A stretch of DNA of 64,000 nt from an uncultured Paracoccaceae bacterium (GCA_947499635.1 CANMPD010000004.1:1-64000), one strand, 5' to 3'; shown: positions 16,693 to 27,260, counted from the stretch's first letter. The notes: generated by a model not told the origin, from the letters alone. Translations and numbers: made by a program.

Positions 16693-18036
16693 GTGCAAAG
16701 CTTTAACCTAAATAAAGGTCTGGATTTGCCAGTTCTTGGCGCACCCGCCCAAGAGATTCGCGATACGCGAGCAACCCAGACAGTAGCGGTAATCGCTGCA
16801 GATTATATTGGATTGAAACCTCGTCTTCTTGTTCAAGAAGGGGATGAGGTTGGGGTTGGCACCCCTCTTTTCTTTCACAAAGATACCCCTGATGTTATGA
16901 TCACCGCGCCAGCGGCTGGCTATATCAGAGCCGTCAACCGTGGTCCCCGACGGGTCCTAATAAGCGTTGAAATCCAAGTGGATGAGACAAAAGCAGCCCC
17001 AGTAGATTTTTCTGAGGTTGGGGATGTGTCGACCACAGAAGGTTTGGTTACACGGCTGTGTGCCTCGGGTCTTTGGACATCTTTCCGAACACGCCCTTAT
17101 TCGAAAGTCGCAGATCCGGCCTCGCGCCCTGCAGCGATATACGTCAACGCGATGGACACTGAGCCATTGTGCGCGGACGCTGCGGTGGTGATCAACGATG
17201 CAGGCGAGAGCTTTGCTAAGGGTCTTGCTGCAGTTGCATCATTAAGTGGCGGTAAGACATATCTATGCCATGCTGCAGATGCATCCATTCCGGGATCAGA
17301 TGTTGCAGGCGTAGATGTGGCGAGTTTTTCCGGCCCTCACCCTGCAGGGTTGTCTGGAACGCATATGCATTTCCTGAAACCGCCGACCGGCAGTGAAATG
17401 GTTTGGACAATTGGTTATCACGATGTGATCGCCATTGGTCGTTTGCTAGAGACGGGTCATTATGATCCGAGCCGAGTGATCGCACTATCCGGTCCTTTGT
17501 GCAAAGATCCTCGTCTGGTTCGGACAACGGCTGGTGCGTCTATGACAGAGCTGGCAGAAAACGAGATCGCTGATGGTGTGCCTGCACGCTTGATTTCAGG
17601 ATCTATTCTGAGCGGACGTATGGGAGACGGGATTGACGCATATTTAGGCCGTTACGCGCGTCAGCTTACGTTGATCGAAGAAGATCGTAAGCAAATCCCT
17701 ATGGGTTGGATTCGCCCTATGGTATCCAAATACGCATTCCAGCCGGTGCTGGGGTCTGCTTTGTCTGACAAACTGTACGCGTTGACATCGAATTTAAACG
17801 GTGGTCGCCGCGCAATGGTTCCGTTGGGTACATTTGAACAGCTGATGCCGCAGGATTTCTTGCCGACGCAGTTGTTACGTTCGATGTTGGTGATGGATAC
17901 CGACCAGGCACAAGCGCTAGGTGTGTTAGAGCTCGACGAAGAAGACCTCGGTCTTGTTGGCTTTGCGTGCCCCGCGAAATATGAGTACGGCATGGCCCTT
18001 CGGGACTGCCTGACGAAGATCGAGAAGGAAGGTTAA
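16693..18036 (+). CDS. nqrA: Na+-translocating NADH:quinone reductase subunit A
   Basis: A 447-residue peripheral cytoplasmic subunit of the sodium pump. It opens with [14 protein letters not shown], the N-terminus typical of NqrA, and contains the barrel-sandwich-like stretch [12 protein letters not shown]. NqrA docks on NqrB on the inner face near the quinone site. It starts at GTG with GGAGG upstream and is the first gene of nqrABCDEF. The 172 bases between it and divergent apbE must hold both promoters; no strong consensus boxes stood out. Confidence 0.95.
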   Translation: MQSFNLNKGLDLPVLGAPAQEIRDTRATQTVAVIAADYIGLKPRLLVQEGDEVGVGTPLFFHKDTPDVMITAPAAGYIRAVNRGPRRVLISVEIQVDETKAAPVDFSEVGDVSTTEGLVTRLCASGLWTSFRTRPYSKVADPASRPAAIYVNAMDTEPLCADAAVVINDAGESFAKGLAAVASLSGGKTYLCHAADASIPGSDVAGVDVASFSGPHPAGLSGTHMHFLKPPTGSEMVWTIGYHDVIAIGRLLETGHYDPSRVIALSGPLCKDPRLVRTTAGASMTELAENEIADGVPARLISGSILSGRMGDGIDAYLGRYARQLTLIEEDRKQIPMGWIRPMVSKYAFQPVLGSALSDKLYALTSNLNGGRRAMVPLGTFEQLMPQDFLPTQLLRSMLVMDTDQAQALGVLELDEEDLGLVGFACPAKYEYGMALRDCLTKIEKEG

Positions 18037-18040
18037 ACCC

Positions 18041-19240
18041 TTGGGTCTACGCAGCTTTTTTGACTCTATTGAGCCGCATTTCGAAAAAGGCGGCAAATAT
18101 GAGAAATACTTCCCCGTCTACGAGATGGTGGAAAGTTTCCTTTATACGCCAAAGACTGTAACGACTGTTGCGCCACATGCACGGTCTTACATCGATATGA
18201 AGCGTATCATGACCTATGTGGTCATCGCGACAATCCCATGTATCCTCGTGGGGCTGTATAATGTTGGTTTGCAGGCGAACACGGCTTTGCAAACATTGCC
18301 GGCCTCAGGTTGGCGTGCCGCGATTATTGAGGCGCTTGGTGTTGGGTTTAACCCCAATAACCCCTTTGCGAATCTATTCCACGGGTTGCTGTACTTTTTA
18401 CCGATTTACCTGACGACACTGATCGCAGGTGGGATCTTTGAAGTGATCTTTGCAACGGTTCGCGGACACGAGGTCAACGAAGGCTTCTTGGTTTCCTCGA
18501 TGCTTTATGCGCTGATTCTCCCGCCAACCGCGCCTTTGTGGCAGGTCGCTTTGGGAATCATCTTTGGTGTCGTGATTGGTAAAGAAGTCTTTGGTGGCAC
18601 AGGTAAGAACTTTTTGAACCCTGCGCTGACCGGACGTGCGTTTTTATACTTCGCATATCCTGCACAAATGTCAGGCGATACGATCTGGACGGCCGTTGAC
18701 GGATTTTCCGGCGCAACTGCGTTGTCTGTCGGGTCCACTGCCGGATATCAGCAGCTGGCGGCAAACGGGATGAGCTGGATGAGCTCCTTCCTGGGTACGA
18801 TCCAAGGGTCAATCGGCGAAACGTCGACCTTGGCCTGTATGATCGGTCTCGCCTTTTTGTTGTTCACCAAAATCGCCAACTGGCGCTTGGTTGTTGGATG
18901 TTTGGCAGGGATGATCGGTTTCTCATTGCTGTTGAACATAATCGGTTCTGATACCAATCCTATGTTCGCGATGCCTTGGTATTGGCATTTGGTTGTCGGT
19001 GGTTATGCGTTCGGTCTGGTGTTCATGGTAACCGAACCCGTGTCTGCATCGCATACAAATACAGGCCGTTTCATCTATGGCGCGCTGATTGGTTTCATGG
19101 TTGTGATGATTCGTGTGATCAACCCGGCTTTCCCTGAAGGTATGATGCTGGCAATTCTGTTCGGTAATGTCTTCGCACCGCTGATCGACTATTTTGTCGT
19201 ACAGGCTAACATCCGTCGGAGGGCAAAACGCAATGTCTGA
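18041..19240 (+). CDS. nqrB: Na+-translocating NADH:quinone reductase subunit B
   Basis: A 399-residue integral membrane subunit with about ten hydrophobic segments. The FMN attachment motif is present as GFSGATALS around residue 225, where ApbE would modify the threonine. NqrB carries riboflavin and FMN and forms the sodium path. It starts at TTG, four bases after the nqrA stop, with GAAGGAAGG as ribosome site. Its end overlaps nqrC by eight bases. Confidence 0.95.
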   Translation: MGLRSFFDSIEPHFEKGGKYEKYFPVYEMVESFLYTPKTVTTVAPHARSYIDMKRIMTYVVIATIPCILVGLYNVGLQANTALQTLPASGWRAAIIEALGVGFNPNNPFANLFHGLLYFLPIYLTTLIAGGIFEVIFATVRGHEVNEGFLVSSMLYALILPPTAPLWQVALGIIFGVVIGKEVFGGTGKNFLNPALTGRAFLYFAYPAQMSGDTIWTAVDGFSGATALSVGSTAGYQQLAANGMSWMSSFLGTIQGSIGETSTLACMIGLAFLLFTKIANWRLVVGCLAGMIGFSLLLNIIGSDTNPMFAMPWYWHLVVGGYAFGLVFMVTEPVSASHTNTGRFIYGALIGFMVVMIRVINPAFPEGMMLAILFGNVFAPLIDYFVVQANIRRRAKRNV

Positions 19241-20039
19241 CGCTAATAATAACATGGGTCCAATTCGTCGTTTTCTGGCGTTGCCGGCTGATTCTGTACC
19301 AAAGACATTATTTGTCGCGGTTACGCTGTGTCTTGTCGCGTCGATGATCGTTTCTGCGGTCGCGGTTTCTCTGCGTCCCACGCAGGAAATCAACAAGCTC
19401 AAAGATAAACAGATCAACATTCTGCAGGTTGCTGGTGTTTATGATCCATCGCAGGACGTACTCGAAGCATTTGGGGCCTTTGAGCCGCATGTGCTTGAGT
19501 TGTCGACGGGTCAGTTCACGGATCAATTTGATGCGGCGACATTTGATGATGTGGCTGCGGCGGACGATCCTGCAACATCTGTTGAATTGGATGAAGATCC
19601 TGCCGGTATCGGTCGAAAGGCTGAATTCGTAACGGTTTATCTGCTTCGCGGTGAGGGCGGTTCAATCGACAAAGTGATCATGCCCGTGCACGGTTATGGT
19701 CTTTGGTCGACGCTTTATGGTTACATCGCTCTAGAGGCGAATGGTAACGATATATATGGATTGCAGTTTTATAGTCATGCCGAGACTCCCGGTCTTGGTG
19801 CCGAAGTTGATAACCCACGCTGGAAGGCGTTGTGGAAAGGCAAGAAGCTGAAAGATGAGTCTGGCGCATTGCAGATCACTGTTGCGAAATCGGTATCTCC
19901 AGCTGGTCCAGATTATCATATCGACGCGCTCGCTGGTGCAACTTTGACATCCGCAGGGGTGAATAACCTCGTGCGTTTCTGGATGAGCGAAACGGGGTAT
20001 GGTCCGTTTCTTGATAACCTAAAAGCAGGAGAGATCTAA
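19233..20039 (+). CDS. nqrC: Na+-translocating NADH:quinone reductase subunit C
   Basis: A 268-residue subunit with one N-terminal membrane helix (about 20-45) and a periplasmic FMN-binding domain. The flavinylation motif is [10 protein letters not shown] near residue 230; the first position is Ala where many NqrC have Ser, but the modified threonine is kept. It shuttles electrons across the membrane between NqrD/E iron and NqrB FMN. The ATG at 19233 has GGAGG upstream and overlaps the nqrB stop. A frame extension to 19194 lies wholly inside nqrB and is not used. Confidence 0.94.
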   Translation: MSDANNNMGPIRRFLALPADSVPKTLFVAVTLCLVASMIVSAVAVSLRPTQEINKLKDKQINILQVAGVYDPSQDVLEAFGAFEPHVLELSTGQFTDQFDAATFDDVAAADDPATSVELDEDPAGIGRKAEFVTVYLLRGEGGSIDKVIMPVHGYGLWSTLYGYIALEANGNDIYGLQFYSHAETPGLGAEVDNPRWKALWKGKKLKDESGALQITVAKSVSPAGPDYHIDALAGATLTSAGVNNLVRFWMSETGYGPFLDNLKAGEI

Positions 20040-20692
20040 TGGCTCAGACACGCAGAGAAATGCTGATCGACCCATTGGTCGATAACAATCCAATTACGCT
20101 TCAAGTTTTGGGGATTTGTTCGGCTTTGGCTGTGACGTCCTCATTACAGGTTGCCTTGGTGATGGCGATTGCTGTGACGATGGTTACCGCGTTTTCGTCA
20201 ATGTTTATTTCGATGTTGCGGAATCATATTCCTGGCTCGATCCGGATTATCGTACAGATGGTGATCATTGCGTCGCTTGTGATCGTTGTGGACCAATTCC
20301 TAAAGGCATATGCGTTTGAGATTTCTAAAACGCTGTCTGTTTTCGTGGGATTGATCATCACAAACTGTATCGTAATGGGCCGCGCTGAAGCCTTTGCAAT
20401 GAAAAACCCGCCTATCGCAAGTTTCGTTGACGGGATCGGTAACGGCCTTGGATATGGTTTGATCTTGATGCTGGTCGGTATTGTGCGCGAACTATTTGGT
20501 GCCGGAAGCCTGTTTGGGATCACTATTTTGCCGACAGTCAACAATGGCGGTTGGTATGTTCCAAATGGTCTGCTTTTGTTGCCGCCATCCGCATTTTTTG
20601 TCATCGGTCTTTTGATCTGGGCTTTCCGCACATGGAAACCTGCACAGGTCGAAGAGCGCGAGTATAAAATTCAAACAGTTGAGGCCCACTAA
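20039..20692 (+). CDS. nqrD: Na+-translocating NADH:quinone reductase subunit D
   Basis: A 217-residue membrane subunit with six hydrophobic segments. Together with NqrE it holds the intramembrane iron centre; a conserved Cys is in [15 protein letters not shown]. It starts on the last base of the nqrC stop (TAATG) and ends in the same way on nqrE, so translation is coupled through C-D-E. Homologous to RnfE. Confidence 0.95.
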   Translation: MAQTRREMLIDPLVDNNPITLQVLGICSALAVTSSLQVALVMAIAVTMVTAFSSMFISMLRNHIPGSIRIIVQMVIIASLVIVVDQFLKAYAFEISKTLSVFVGLIITNCIVMGRAEAFAMKNPPIASFVDGIGNGLGYGLILMLVGIVRELFGAGSLFGITILPTVNNGGWYVPNGLLLLPPSAFFVIGLLIWAFRTWKPAQVEEREYKIQTVEAH

Positions 20693-21300
20693 TGGAAGCG
20701 CTACTGTCCCTTGCGGTCAAGGCGATCTTTGTTGAGAACCTTGCCCTGTCTTTCTTCCTTGGCATGTGTACCTTCATTGCTGTCTCCAAGAAAATTTCAA
20801 CGGCGATTGGCCTTGGGGTTTCGGTGATGGCTGTGCAAGCAATCACTGTGCCTGCAAACAACCTCATCTTGACCAATTTCCTCTCACCTGGCGCGTTGAC
20901 ATGGGCTGGTTTTCCAGACGTTGATCTCACGTTCCTTGGCCTGATTTCATACATCGGTGTTATCGCGGCATTGGTTCAGATCCTTGAAATGGTGCTCGAT
21001 AAGTACTTTCCGCCGCTTTATAATGCGCTGGGTGTGTTCTTGCCGCTGATCACTGTGAACTGCGCGATTATGGGTGGTTCATTGTTCATGGTTGAACGCG
21101 ACTACAACTTTTCCGAAAGCCTAACTTATGGTGTGTCTTCCGGTTTTGGCTGGGCGCTGGCGATTACGGCTATGGCTGGTGTGCGTGAAAAGCTGAAATA
21201 TTCAGATATTCCCGATGGTCTTCAGGGCCTAGGCATCACTTTCATCACTGCGGGTCTGATGGCGATGGCCTTTATGTCCTTCAGCGGCGTTAAGCTGTAA
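20692..21300 (+). CDS. nqrE: Na+-translocating NADH:quinone reductase subunit E
   Basis: A 202-residue membrane subunit, inverted-topology partner of NqrD and homologous to RnfA. The sequence [20 protein letters not shown] near the N-terminus and [11 protein letters not shown] carry the cysteines that bind iron with those of NqrD. It is coupled to nqrD by TAATG and precedes nqrF by 15 bases with GAGAAGGGGAGAG as ribosome site. Confidence 0.95.
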   Translation: MEALLSLAVKAIFVENLALSFFLGMCTFIAVSKKISTAIGLGVSVMAVQAITVPANNLILTNFLSPGALTWAGFPDVDLTFLGLISYIGVIAALVQILEMVLDKYFPPLYNALGVFLPLITVNCAIMGGSLFMVERDYNFSESLTYGVSSGFGWALAITAMAGVREKLKYSDIPDGLQGLGITFITAGLMAMAFMSFSGVKL

Positions 21301-21315
21301 GAGAAGGGGAGAGTT

Positions 21316-22539
21316 ATGCAAACTTTTGGACTTGGTATTATTCTTTTTACGCTGATCGTTCTCGGGCTGGTGACCATTATTTTGGTTGCTCGCTCGCGTC
21401 TGGTGTCTTCGGGCAATGTGAATATTCGTATCAACGGTGAAAAAACCATCTCAGTTCCGGCGGGTGGTAAATTGCTGCAGACGCTGGCCGAACAAAAACT
21501 GTTCGTTCCATCAGCCTGTGGTGGTGGCGGAACCTGCGCACAATGCCGCGTCAAGGTGCACGACGGAGGTGGGTCTATTCTTCCAACCGAAGAAAGCCAC
21601 ATCACCAAGCGTGAAGCCGCATGCGGGGATCGTCTATCTTGTCAGGTTGCCGTTAAACAGGACATGGATATCGAAGTTCCCGAAGAGGTATTTGGCGTTA
21701 AAAAGTGGGAATGTACTGTTCGTTCCAATGACAACGTTGCAACCTTTATTAAGGCGCTGACATTGGATTTGCCTGAAGGCGAAGATGTGAATTTTCGTGC
21801 TGGTGGCTACATCCAGATCGAAGCGCCGGCGCATGATCTGAAATACACTGAATTTGACGTTCAAGAAGAATACCGTGACGACTGGGATCGCTTTAACCTG
21901 TGGCAGTACGAATCCTCGGTAAAAGAACCGATTGAGCGGGCCTATTCTATGGCGAACTATCCGGACGAAAAAGGCATGATCATGCTGAATGTTCGGGTTG
22001 CTTCACCGCCTCCTGGATCTGAGGGCATCCCTGCTGGTCAGATGTCATCCTATATCTTTAACCTGAAACCAGGCGATAAGGTTACGATTTCAGGACCGTT
22101 TGGCGAGTTCTTTGCACGCGAAACTGAAAAAGAGATGGTCTTTGTTGGTGGTGGTGCTGGTATGGCGCCGATGCGAAGCCATATCTTTGATCAGCTTAAG
22201 CGTCTTGAGAATCGCGATCGTAAGATTACGTTCTGGTACGGTGCTCGTTCTAAAAAAGAGATGTTCTTTGTTGAGGACTTCGACCAATTGGCTGAAGAGT
22301 TCGACAATTTTGAATGGCATGTTGCACTGTCTGATGCCCAGCCAGAAGACGAGTGGACTGGATATACAGGCTTTATTCACAATGTTCTGTTTGATGAATA
22401 TCTGAAAAACCACCCTGCACCGGAAGACTGCGAGTTCTACATGTGTGGCCCGCCGATTATGAACCAATCGGTGATTAACATGCTGGTTGAACTTGGTGTG
22501 GACCGCGAAGATATCATGTTGGATGATTTTGGTGGCTAA
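21316..22539 (+). CDS. nqrF: Na+-translocating NADH:quinone reductase subunit F
   Basis: A 407-residue electron-input subunit. It has an N-terminal membrane helix (about 4-25), a [2Fe-2S] ferredoxin domain with C68, C74, C77 and C109, and a FAD/NAD(P)H reductase domain. In the last, RAYSMANYP binds FAD and [12 protein letters not shown] and CGPP-MNQSV bind NADH. It passes electrons from NADH to the rest of the pump. It ends the operon before a strong terminator. Confidence 0.96.
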   Translation: MQTFGLGIILFTLIVLGLVTIILVARSRLVSSGNVNIRINGEKTISVPAGGKLLQTLAEQKLFVPSACGGGGTCAQCRVKVHDGGGSILPTEESHITKREAACGDRLSCQVAVKQDMDIEVPEEVFGVKKWECTVRSNDNVATFIKALTLDLPEGEDVNFRAGGYIQIEAPAHDLKYTEFDVQEEYRDDWDRFNLWQYESSVKEPIERAYSMANYPDEKGMIMLNVRVASPPPGSEGIPAGQMSSYIFNLKPGDKVTISGPFGEFFARETEKEMVFVGGGAGMAPMRSHIFDQLKRLENRDRKITFWYGARSKKEMFFVEDFDQLAEEFDNFEWHVALSDAQPEDEWTGYTGFIHNVLFDEYLKNHPAPEDCEFYMCGPPIMNQSVINMLVELGVDREDIMLDDFGG

Positions 22540-22550
22540 GCCTTGAAATT

Positions 22551-22589
22551 ATAAACCCCGCTCAGTTTTCTGAAGCGGGGTTTATTTTT
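22551..22589. terminator. terminator after nqrF, probably bidirectional
   Basis: ATAAACCCCGCT and AGCGGGGTTTAT make a 12-bp perfect stem with an 11-base loop followed by TTTTTC. It separates convergent nqrF and the cytochrome gene. Confidence 0.88.
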
Positions 22590-22607
22590 CGAAACGGATA
22601 CAGGCCC

Positions 22608-23069
22608 TTAGTGGGTCTTGAATTCATTTGCGCGCAGACGGTAAGTCTGATGGCATGCGATACATGTATTGACCATACGATTTAGACTGGGCCGAAATTT
22701 TTCTAAAGACCGGGAAGAAATTGCTTTGGCTGCCGCAGTTGCGTTTTCGGCACGTTGTTCAAAATCCCGGCGACTGTACCATATGCTTGGGGCCGCGTGT
22801 GATTGAAGGCCTGTAACTTCCTTGCGAAACCGTTTCGGAATTTTCTTTGTGGTTGTGATCAATATCCTGCGGGCGTTTCGCACTTGTTTTGGATTAAACG
22901 CCACACGCCCCGTCGCCATATTGTTGAGGAAGTCCATCGTATCTTTTTGCAAATTCATTAAATCTAACCGCTGTTCCAACTTACGGTGCAGCTCACGGTG
23001 AACTTCAGCGTGCAGTGAAGGGGCGGTTACAAGCGAAAAGAATAAACTGACAATGAGAAATGTACGCAT
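22608..23069 (-). CDS. cytochrome c' / c-556 family protein
   Basis: A 153-residue exported protein with a signal peptide ending near SLHA-EVHRE and one haem motif, CIACH, close to the C-terminus (about residues 137-141). The C-terminal CxxCH after four predicted helices (many charged heptad-like segments) is the class II (cytochrome c') arrangement. It is probably a periplasmic electron carrier or gas-binding protein. It is transcribed alone. The next 188 bases (23070-23257) hold no gene. Confidence 0.8.
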   Translation of the reverse strand: MRTFLIVSLFFSLVTAPSLHAEVHRELHRKLEQRLDLMNLQKDTMDFLNNMATGRVAFNPKQVRNARRILITTTKKIPKRFRKEVTGLQSHAAPSIWYSRRDFEQRAENATAAAKAISSRSLEKFRPSLNRMVNTCIACHQTYRLRANEFKTH

Positions 23070-23257
23070 TGAATACTCACTTGTAACAGAAGAAGATAAG
23101 GTGGCAGAATGTTTGTGAGAAAGCTTCGGTGATAGAGGTTATTTCGCGGTTAAAGTTCGCGAATCGCCGCGGTCAAACCACAATAGGTTTCGAGCTAATT
23201 TTAAACGCACTCTGTTATGGTCTTGATTTGTTAAATATTTGGGTCGAGGCTTGATAC

Positions 23258-23617
23258 ATGACAATAGAACATCTTTACCCGAAGCAGCCCACGCAGCAAT
23301 CACGGCCTAAGATTCCGCAACAGGTTGCTTTTGATCGACGTGAATTATCGGTCATTATGTCGCTGTACGGGCGTATGGTCGCAGCAGGAGAATGGCGCGA
23401 CTATGGCATGTCATCCCTGAAAGAAATGGCAGTATTTTCTATCTTTCGCAGGACGGCTGAAAACCCTCTTTATCGAATCGAAAAACACCCCAAGTTACGT
23501 CACAAACAGGGTCTTTATGCGATTGTGGGAATGGATGGTCAGGTGATTAAGCGCGGTCGGGACCTGAAAACCGTTCTTTACGTCCTAGAGCGCAAGCTTA
23601 TTCGTGCGATTGATTAA
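23258..23617 (+). CDS. DUF2794 family protein
   Basis: A 119-residue cytoplasmic protein conserved in alphaproteobacteria. The core FDRRELSVIMSLYGRMVAAG and LYRIEKHPKLRHKQG match what I recall of DUF2794. No catalytic motif is evident and the function is unknown. It converges with the NlpC/P60 gene, overlapping its stop by four bases. Confidence 0.85.
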   Translation: MTIEHLYPKQPTQQSRPKIPQQVAFDRRELSVIMSLYGRMVAAGEWRDYGMSSLKEMAVFSIFRRTAENPLYRIEKHPKLRHKQGLYAIVGMDGQVIKRGRDLKTVLYVLERKLIRAID

Positions 23618-24369
23618 AGGTTGTCCGATATATCAAGGCGCTTATGAGAGGTAACTGGCCCATCGCCTTGTGACTGTATGCGGGATATGGCGGTCTGGAT
23701 GGGTTCGTGTGTGACGCTCATCGAATGTGCATTGGCATGCAAAAGCATAACCTCATCGCTCACCCATGCGACGTGACCTTTCCAAAACAGAAGGTCACCT
23801 CGCCTGTAAGGGGTGTTTTGGGGCAATGCAGTGCCTAAATCCCGCTCTTGAGGGCCGCTGTCGCCTGGGCATGAGATCCCACAAATTTGACAAGATAATT
23901 GAACCAAACCAGAGCAATCGATACCGAAATAGCTGTTCCCGCCCCATAAATATGGTGTGCCCAACAGCGATTCTGCCACAGCGACTGGATCTTTGGGCCG
24001 TTCATGCAAGGGGCGGAGATGTGGCAACGGGATATGGCCATGTTGGGTTTTGGCGTAACGTTGATCTTGTTTCGTTACGCTCACAAGGCTGCCGAGGCTA
24101 AGTGCGCATTGCTCTGGAGATTTGAAATCGGCGTCGCTGTAAATATGCGTTGCTGGCGCACTGACCCAATGGGTTGGTGACGTAATTGGAGCCACAACAT
24201 GCGCTGGGATAAATCCAGTATATCCGTCTTTTATTGCAGAGATACGGAGATGATCTTGATGTTCCTCATGAACTTTGACATGCGCCCCAAACAATAACTG
24301 TCGTTCACGCTTGCCTGCTGTGTCTGCGCATATATCGGCGACTGGTACAGTAACTTGTCGAACAGTCAT
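23614..24369 (-). CDS. NlpC/P60 (C40) cell-wall peptidase
   Basis: A 251-residue protein with two SH3-like segments in the first 140 residues (DGYTGFIPAHVV, VSVTKQDQRYAKT) and a C-terminal NlpC/P60 domain. The catalytic Cys is in FGIDCSGLVQLS and the His in GHVAWVSDEVMLLHAN. It should cleave peptidoglycan stem peptides, probably in muropeptide recycling, because no signal peptide is seen. Its start overlaps the stop of the M17 peptidase (TGATG), a pairing often found in this group that suggests joint peptide degradation. Confidence 0.88.
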   Translation of the reverse strand: MTVRQVTVPVADICADTAGKRERQLLFGAHVKVHEEHQDHLRISAIKDGYTGFIPAHVVAPITSPTHWVSAPATHIYSDADFKSPEQCALSLGSLVSVTKQDQRYAKTQHGHIPLPHLRPLHERPKDPVAVAESLLGTPYLWGGNSYFGIDCSGLVQLSCQICGISCPGDSGPQERDLGTALPQNTPYRRGDLLFWKGHVAWVSDEVMLLHANAHSMSVTHEPIQTAISRIQSQGDGPVTSHKRLDISDNL

Positions 24370-25754
24370 CAGAGCTTCAACATCTGAGGGATCGCTTGCA
24401 GTAGGGCGCGCGTGCCTTGGCCGACGCCGCCCGCGGGGCGCGCTGGCAGATTGGATTTATTCCAACCATAGATATCAAAGTGCATATAGCGGGCATCACC
24501 AACGAACCGGCGCAGGAAAAGCGCCGCGGTTATTGAACCTGCGAAACCGCCTGCAGGTGCATTGTCGAGGTCAGCAATGGAAGGTTCAATTTGCGCCTCA
24601 TAGGGTGTGTGAAAGGGCATACGCCACACTGGATCTGCCTGCGCGGTTGCGGCGGTGGCTAATGCGCGTGAATCGTTCTCATCATCTGTATAGTAAGGGG
24701 CGAGATCTGCACCGACGGCGACACGTGCTGCACCTGTGAGAGTGGCCATGGAAACAATAAGATCTGGCTCATCTTCTTGAGCATAGGCGAGGGCGTCGGC
24801 CAATACCAAGCGACCTTCGGCATCGGTATTGTTAATTTCCACAGTCAAACCTTTACGAGAGGGAAAAACATCCCCAGAGCGAAAGGAGGATCCAGAAACG
24901 GCATTTTCGACAGCAGGGATTAAAACGCGTAAGCGTAGTTTTAGGTTAAGCGCCATAATCATCCGTGCCAAACCCATTACATTTGCGGCGCCGCCCATAT
25001 CCTTTTTCATCAAGCCCATGCTGCTACCGGGTTTTAAATTCAGCCCGCCAGTGTCGAAACACACACCTTTACCCACTAATGTTAACGTAGGACCGGTATC
25101 GCCCCATCGCATGTCTATCAGGCGCGGGGCCTGTGACGCAGCGCGACCAACCGTGTGAATCAGTGGAAAATTCTGCTTTAGAAGTTCTTCGCCTTGGATC
25201 ACCTTTAAATCAGCGGAAAATTCCTGTGCGAGTTCTTCGACAGAAGTTTGTAATTGAACCGGACCCATGTCTTCAGCGGGTGTGTTTATCAAATCGCGGG
25301 TAAGCCATTCACCAGCGGCGATGGCTTCTATCTTTGAATGATCAATGTCGTCGGGTGCAACAAGTTGCGCGCCAGATACGGGTGTTTGTTTATAGCGGTT
25401 AAAGCGATATTGGCTCAGGAGCCAACCAAAACTCTCAATGGCCGTGTCAAAATCAACAGGAAGCTGACCGGAAAATTCATAAGTGCCTGCGGGTAAGGCT
25501 GCAGCGATTGCCGCCATGGCAAAGCGTCCACGTTTACGCTGTGCTTTTGTCCCAAATCCCGCAATTACGCAGTACATGTCGCCGTGGCTGTCGGGAACAA
25601 CCAGCGATTTTCCCCAAGCCGCGGTAAAGCCGTGCAAGTTTGCCCATTTCGTTACGTTCGCGGGTTGCGTCGAGCACCAGTTCTCCCAGTTCTCCGTATC
25701 TACAACGAAAATTGGTACAGCTGTCGGGCTACTTTTTGCGAATACGGCGGACAT
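24369..25754 (-). CDS. leucyl aminopeptidase family (M17) protein
   Basis: A 461-residue cytosolic metalloaminopeptidase. The two-metal site is formed by VGKGVCFDTGGLNLKPG, KKDMGGAANV and NNTDAEGRLVLADAL, which hold the Asp, Lys, Glu and Arg residues of the family. It removes N-terminal residues from peptides. The N-terminal domain is shorter and unlike that of PepA, so it is nearer the PepB-like side branch. It is the first gene of a two-gene unit with the C40 peptidase. Confidence 0.9.
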   Translation of the reverse strand: MSAVFAKSSPTAVPIFVVDTENWENWCSTQPANVTKWANLHGFTAAWGKSLVVPDSHGDMYCVIAGFGTKAQRKRGRFAMAAIAAALPAGTYEFSGQLPVDFDTAIESFGWLLSQYRFNRYKQTPVSGAQLVAPDDIDHSKIEAIAAGEWLTRDLINTPAEDMGPVQLQTSVEELAQEFSADLKVIQGEELLKQNFPLIHTVGRAASQAPRLIDMRWGDTGPTLTLVGKGVCFDTGGLNLKPGSSMGLMKKDMGGAANVMGLARMIMALNLKLRLRVLIPAVENAVSGSSFRSGDVFPSRKGLTVEINNTDAEGRLVLADALAYAQEDEPDLIVSMATLTGAARVAVGADLAPYYTDDENDSRALATAATAQADPVWRMPFHTPYEAQIEPSIADLDNAPAGGFAGSITAALFLRRFVGDARYMHFDIYGWNKSNLPARPAGGVGQGTRALLQAIPQMLKL

Positions 25755-25831
25755 TTAGGAACTCCTGAACGGTTCTTTTATTTATCCGTCCAAACTACTG
25801 CGTTGTCTTTTAAGAACAAGTGCAGACGTGC

Positions 25832-25868
25832 AAAAACACCCACACAGAAACTCTGTGTAGGTGTTTTA
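25832..25868 (-). terminator. terminator after the gene at 25882
   Basis: The arms AAAACACCCACACAGA and TCTGTGTAGGTGTTTT pair along 16 bases with one mismatch and a 3-5 base loop. On the minus strand the stem runs into TTTTTG. Confidence 0.75.
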
Positions 25869-25881
25869 GAGCCATCGGCCT

Positions 25882-26265
25882 TTAGATGCTGAGGTCTTGT
25901 TGTTCCCAAACCGCGGTCAGCGAGGTTTCACCAACACGTATCAGCCTGAACAGCGTTGCCGCGATGGCGGGTTGATCGTCCGCATCAATGACCGTTGTGA
26001 CGTCTTTCGCCACGTCGGCCATGGCACCCATTCCGATTTGATCGGCAATTGCCACAAGAGCACGCGCGCTCTTTCGAAGCTGCGCAATTTCACCTTGTCG
26101 CCACAAGCGCTCACAATGCGTAAGCCTTATGGCGAGTTCCTCAATCGCACGACACACTACATCCTCGGCGCTGTTTTCGCCAAGTTGCAGATATAAGTCA
26201 GTCAGCTTCTTTTGGTCTAAACTGACGTTTTCTCGATGATTGACTGTAAGAATATTAGCCACCAC
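25882..26265 (-). CDS. conserved helical protein of unknown function (127 aa)
   Basis: The sequence is almost entirely predicted helix, with acidic and Ala/Leu-rich segments (AEDVVCRAIEELAIRL, ARALVAIADQIGMG). It has neither signal peptide nor membrane segment. The second half resembles a four-helix HPt-like bundle in length and pattern, but no phospho-accepting His in a typical context is evident. I do not recognise a named family. It lies alone, divergent from the carbonic anhydrase gene and upstream of the M17/C40 pair with a terminator between. Confidence 0.6.
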   Translation of the reverse strand: MVANILTVNHRENVSLDQKKLTDLYLQLGENSAEDVVCRAIEELAIRLTHCERLWRQGEIAQLRKSARALVAIADQIGMGAMADVAKDVTTVIDADDQPAIAATLFRLIRVGETSLTAVWEQQDLSI

Positions 26266-26416
26266 ATTTCACCCCGTATTCGGTATGCCCCCACGGCACG
26301 GGACCAATGTGACGCCGAACTATTGTCAAAAGGTTGCCAAAGGTGTGCGATATCTCTCGAATTTTCTGACAATTCGAGTTAAGACCGCCTTTATTGGTGC
26401 ATCGAGAGTGACGTGT

Positions 26417-27067
26417 ATGAAAAACGCTAGACCTTTACCCGGATATTTAGTCACCCGTTATCACGGGTGGAAAGCGACTGCTTATGCAGAAAATCAAGGC
26501 TGGTATAGACGCCTAGCCAAAGAAGGGCAGCGTCCCCGGGCTATGGTCATTTCATGTTGTGATAGTCGCGTGAATGTCGAAGGGCTGTTTGGTGCAGACC
26601 AGGGTGAGTTTTTTGTGCACCGAAATATTGCGAATCTTATTCCCCCATATGCTCCGGACGGAGATCACCATGGGACCTCTGCGGCGATTGAATATGCTGT
26701 TACTGCTTTGAAAGTGGCGCATTTAATCGTTTTAGGTCACTCGCAATGTGGCGGGGTGCAGGGCTGTATCGATATGTGCAAAGGGAATGCCCCAAAGCTG
26801 GAAGAGAAGACAAGCTTTGTCGGCCGTTGGATGGAAATTTTAAAACCCAAATACGAAACCGTTGCGGATATCGAAGATGAAGACGAACAGGCACGTATGT
26901 TTGAACGGCAAGCCGTGGTCGCATCTTTGGAAAATTTGATGACCTTTCCGTTTGTCGAGCAAGCTGTTCAATCTGACGAGTTGAGTGTGCACGGGCTTTG
27001 GACAGATATTGGTGAAGGTGATCTTGAATATTACGACGCCACGAAACTGACTTTTCGCAAGGTTTAA
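26417..27067 (+). CDS. beta-class carbonic anhydrase
   Basis: A 216-residue enzyme that interconverts CO2 and bicarbonate. Zinc ligands are C47, H108 and C111 with the D49-R51 dyad, in SCCDSRV and GHSQCGG. No signal peptide is present, so it is cytoplasmic and likely supplies bicarbonate for carboxylases. The ATG at 26417 gives the normal family N-terminus (LPGYLVTRYHGWK); an in-frame extension to 26240 overlaps the divergent gene and has no family resemblance. Confidence 0.93.
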   Translation: MKNARPLPGYLVTRYHGWKATAYAENQGWYRRLAKEGQRPRAMVISCCDSRVNVEGLFGADQGEFFVHRNIANLIPPYAPDGDHHGTSAAIEYAVTALKVAHLIVLGHSQCGGVQGCIDMCKGNAPKLEEKTSFVGRWMEILKPKYETVADIEDEDEQARMFERQAVVASLENLMTFPFVEQAVQSDELSVHGLWTDIGEGDLEYYDATKLTFRKV

Positions 27068-27171
27068 TGCATCTGTTCCATAGCAGATACGTAGAATCAG
27101 ATGCTCTGACAGGACACTATTTATCGTAAATGCTGCGGATATTGATGTGAAAAGGTGATTTCTGCCTTAGA

Positions 27172-27260
27172 TCACTGGAATTTCAGTGAGTAACAGCAGA
27201 ATCCCCGCTTTCCACCACGGTCGAGACCCTATAGAACGGCCCAGCCGGTCATGAGACCGG
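27172..27260 (+). promoter_or_regulatory. two hairpins in the asd leader
   Basis: TCACTG (27172-27177) pairs with CAGTGA (27184-27189), and CCGGTC (27245-27250) pairs with GACCGG (27255-27260) over an ATGA loop. The second sits just before the ribosome site CGGAGAAAC. No known riboswitch consensus was matched. They may only affect mRNA stability or initiation. Confidence 0.3.

Noticed and set aside
19233-20039. NqrC flavin site thought defective because Ser is Ala in AGATLTS
   Set aside because: The FMN-accepting threonine and the D--xGATxT pattern are intact; the first position varies in the family.
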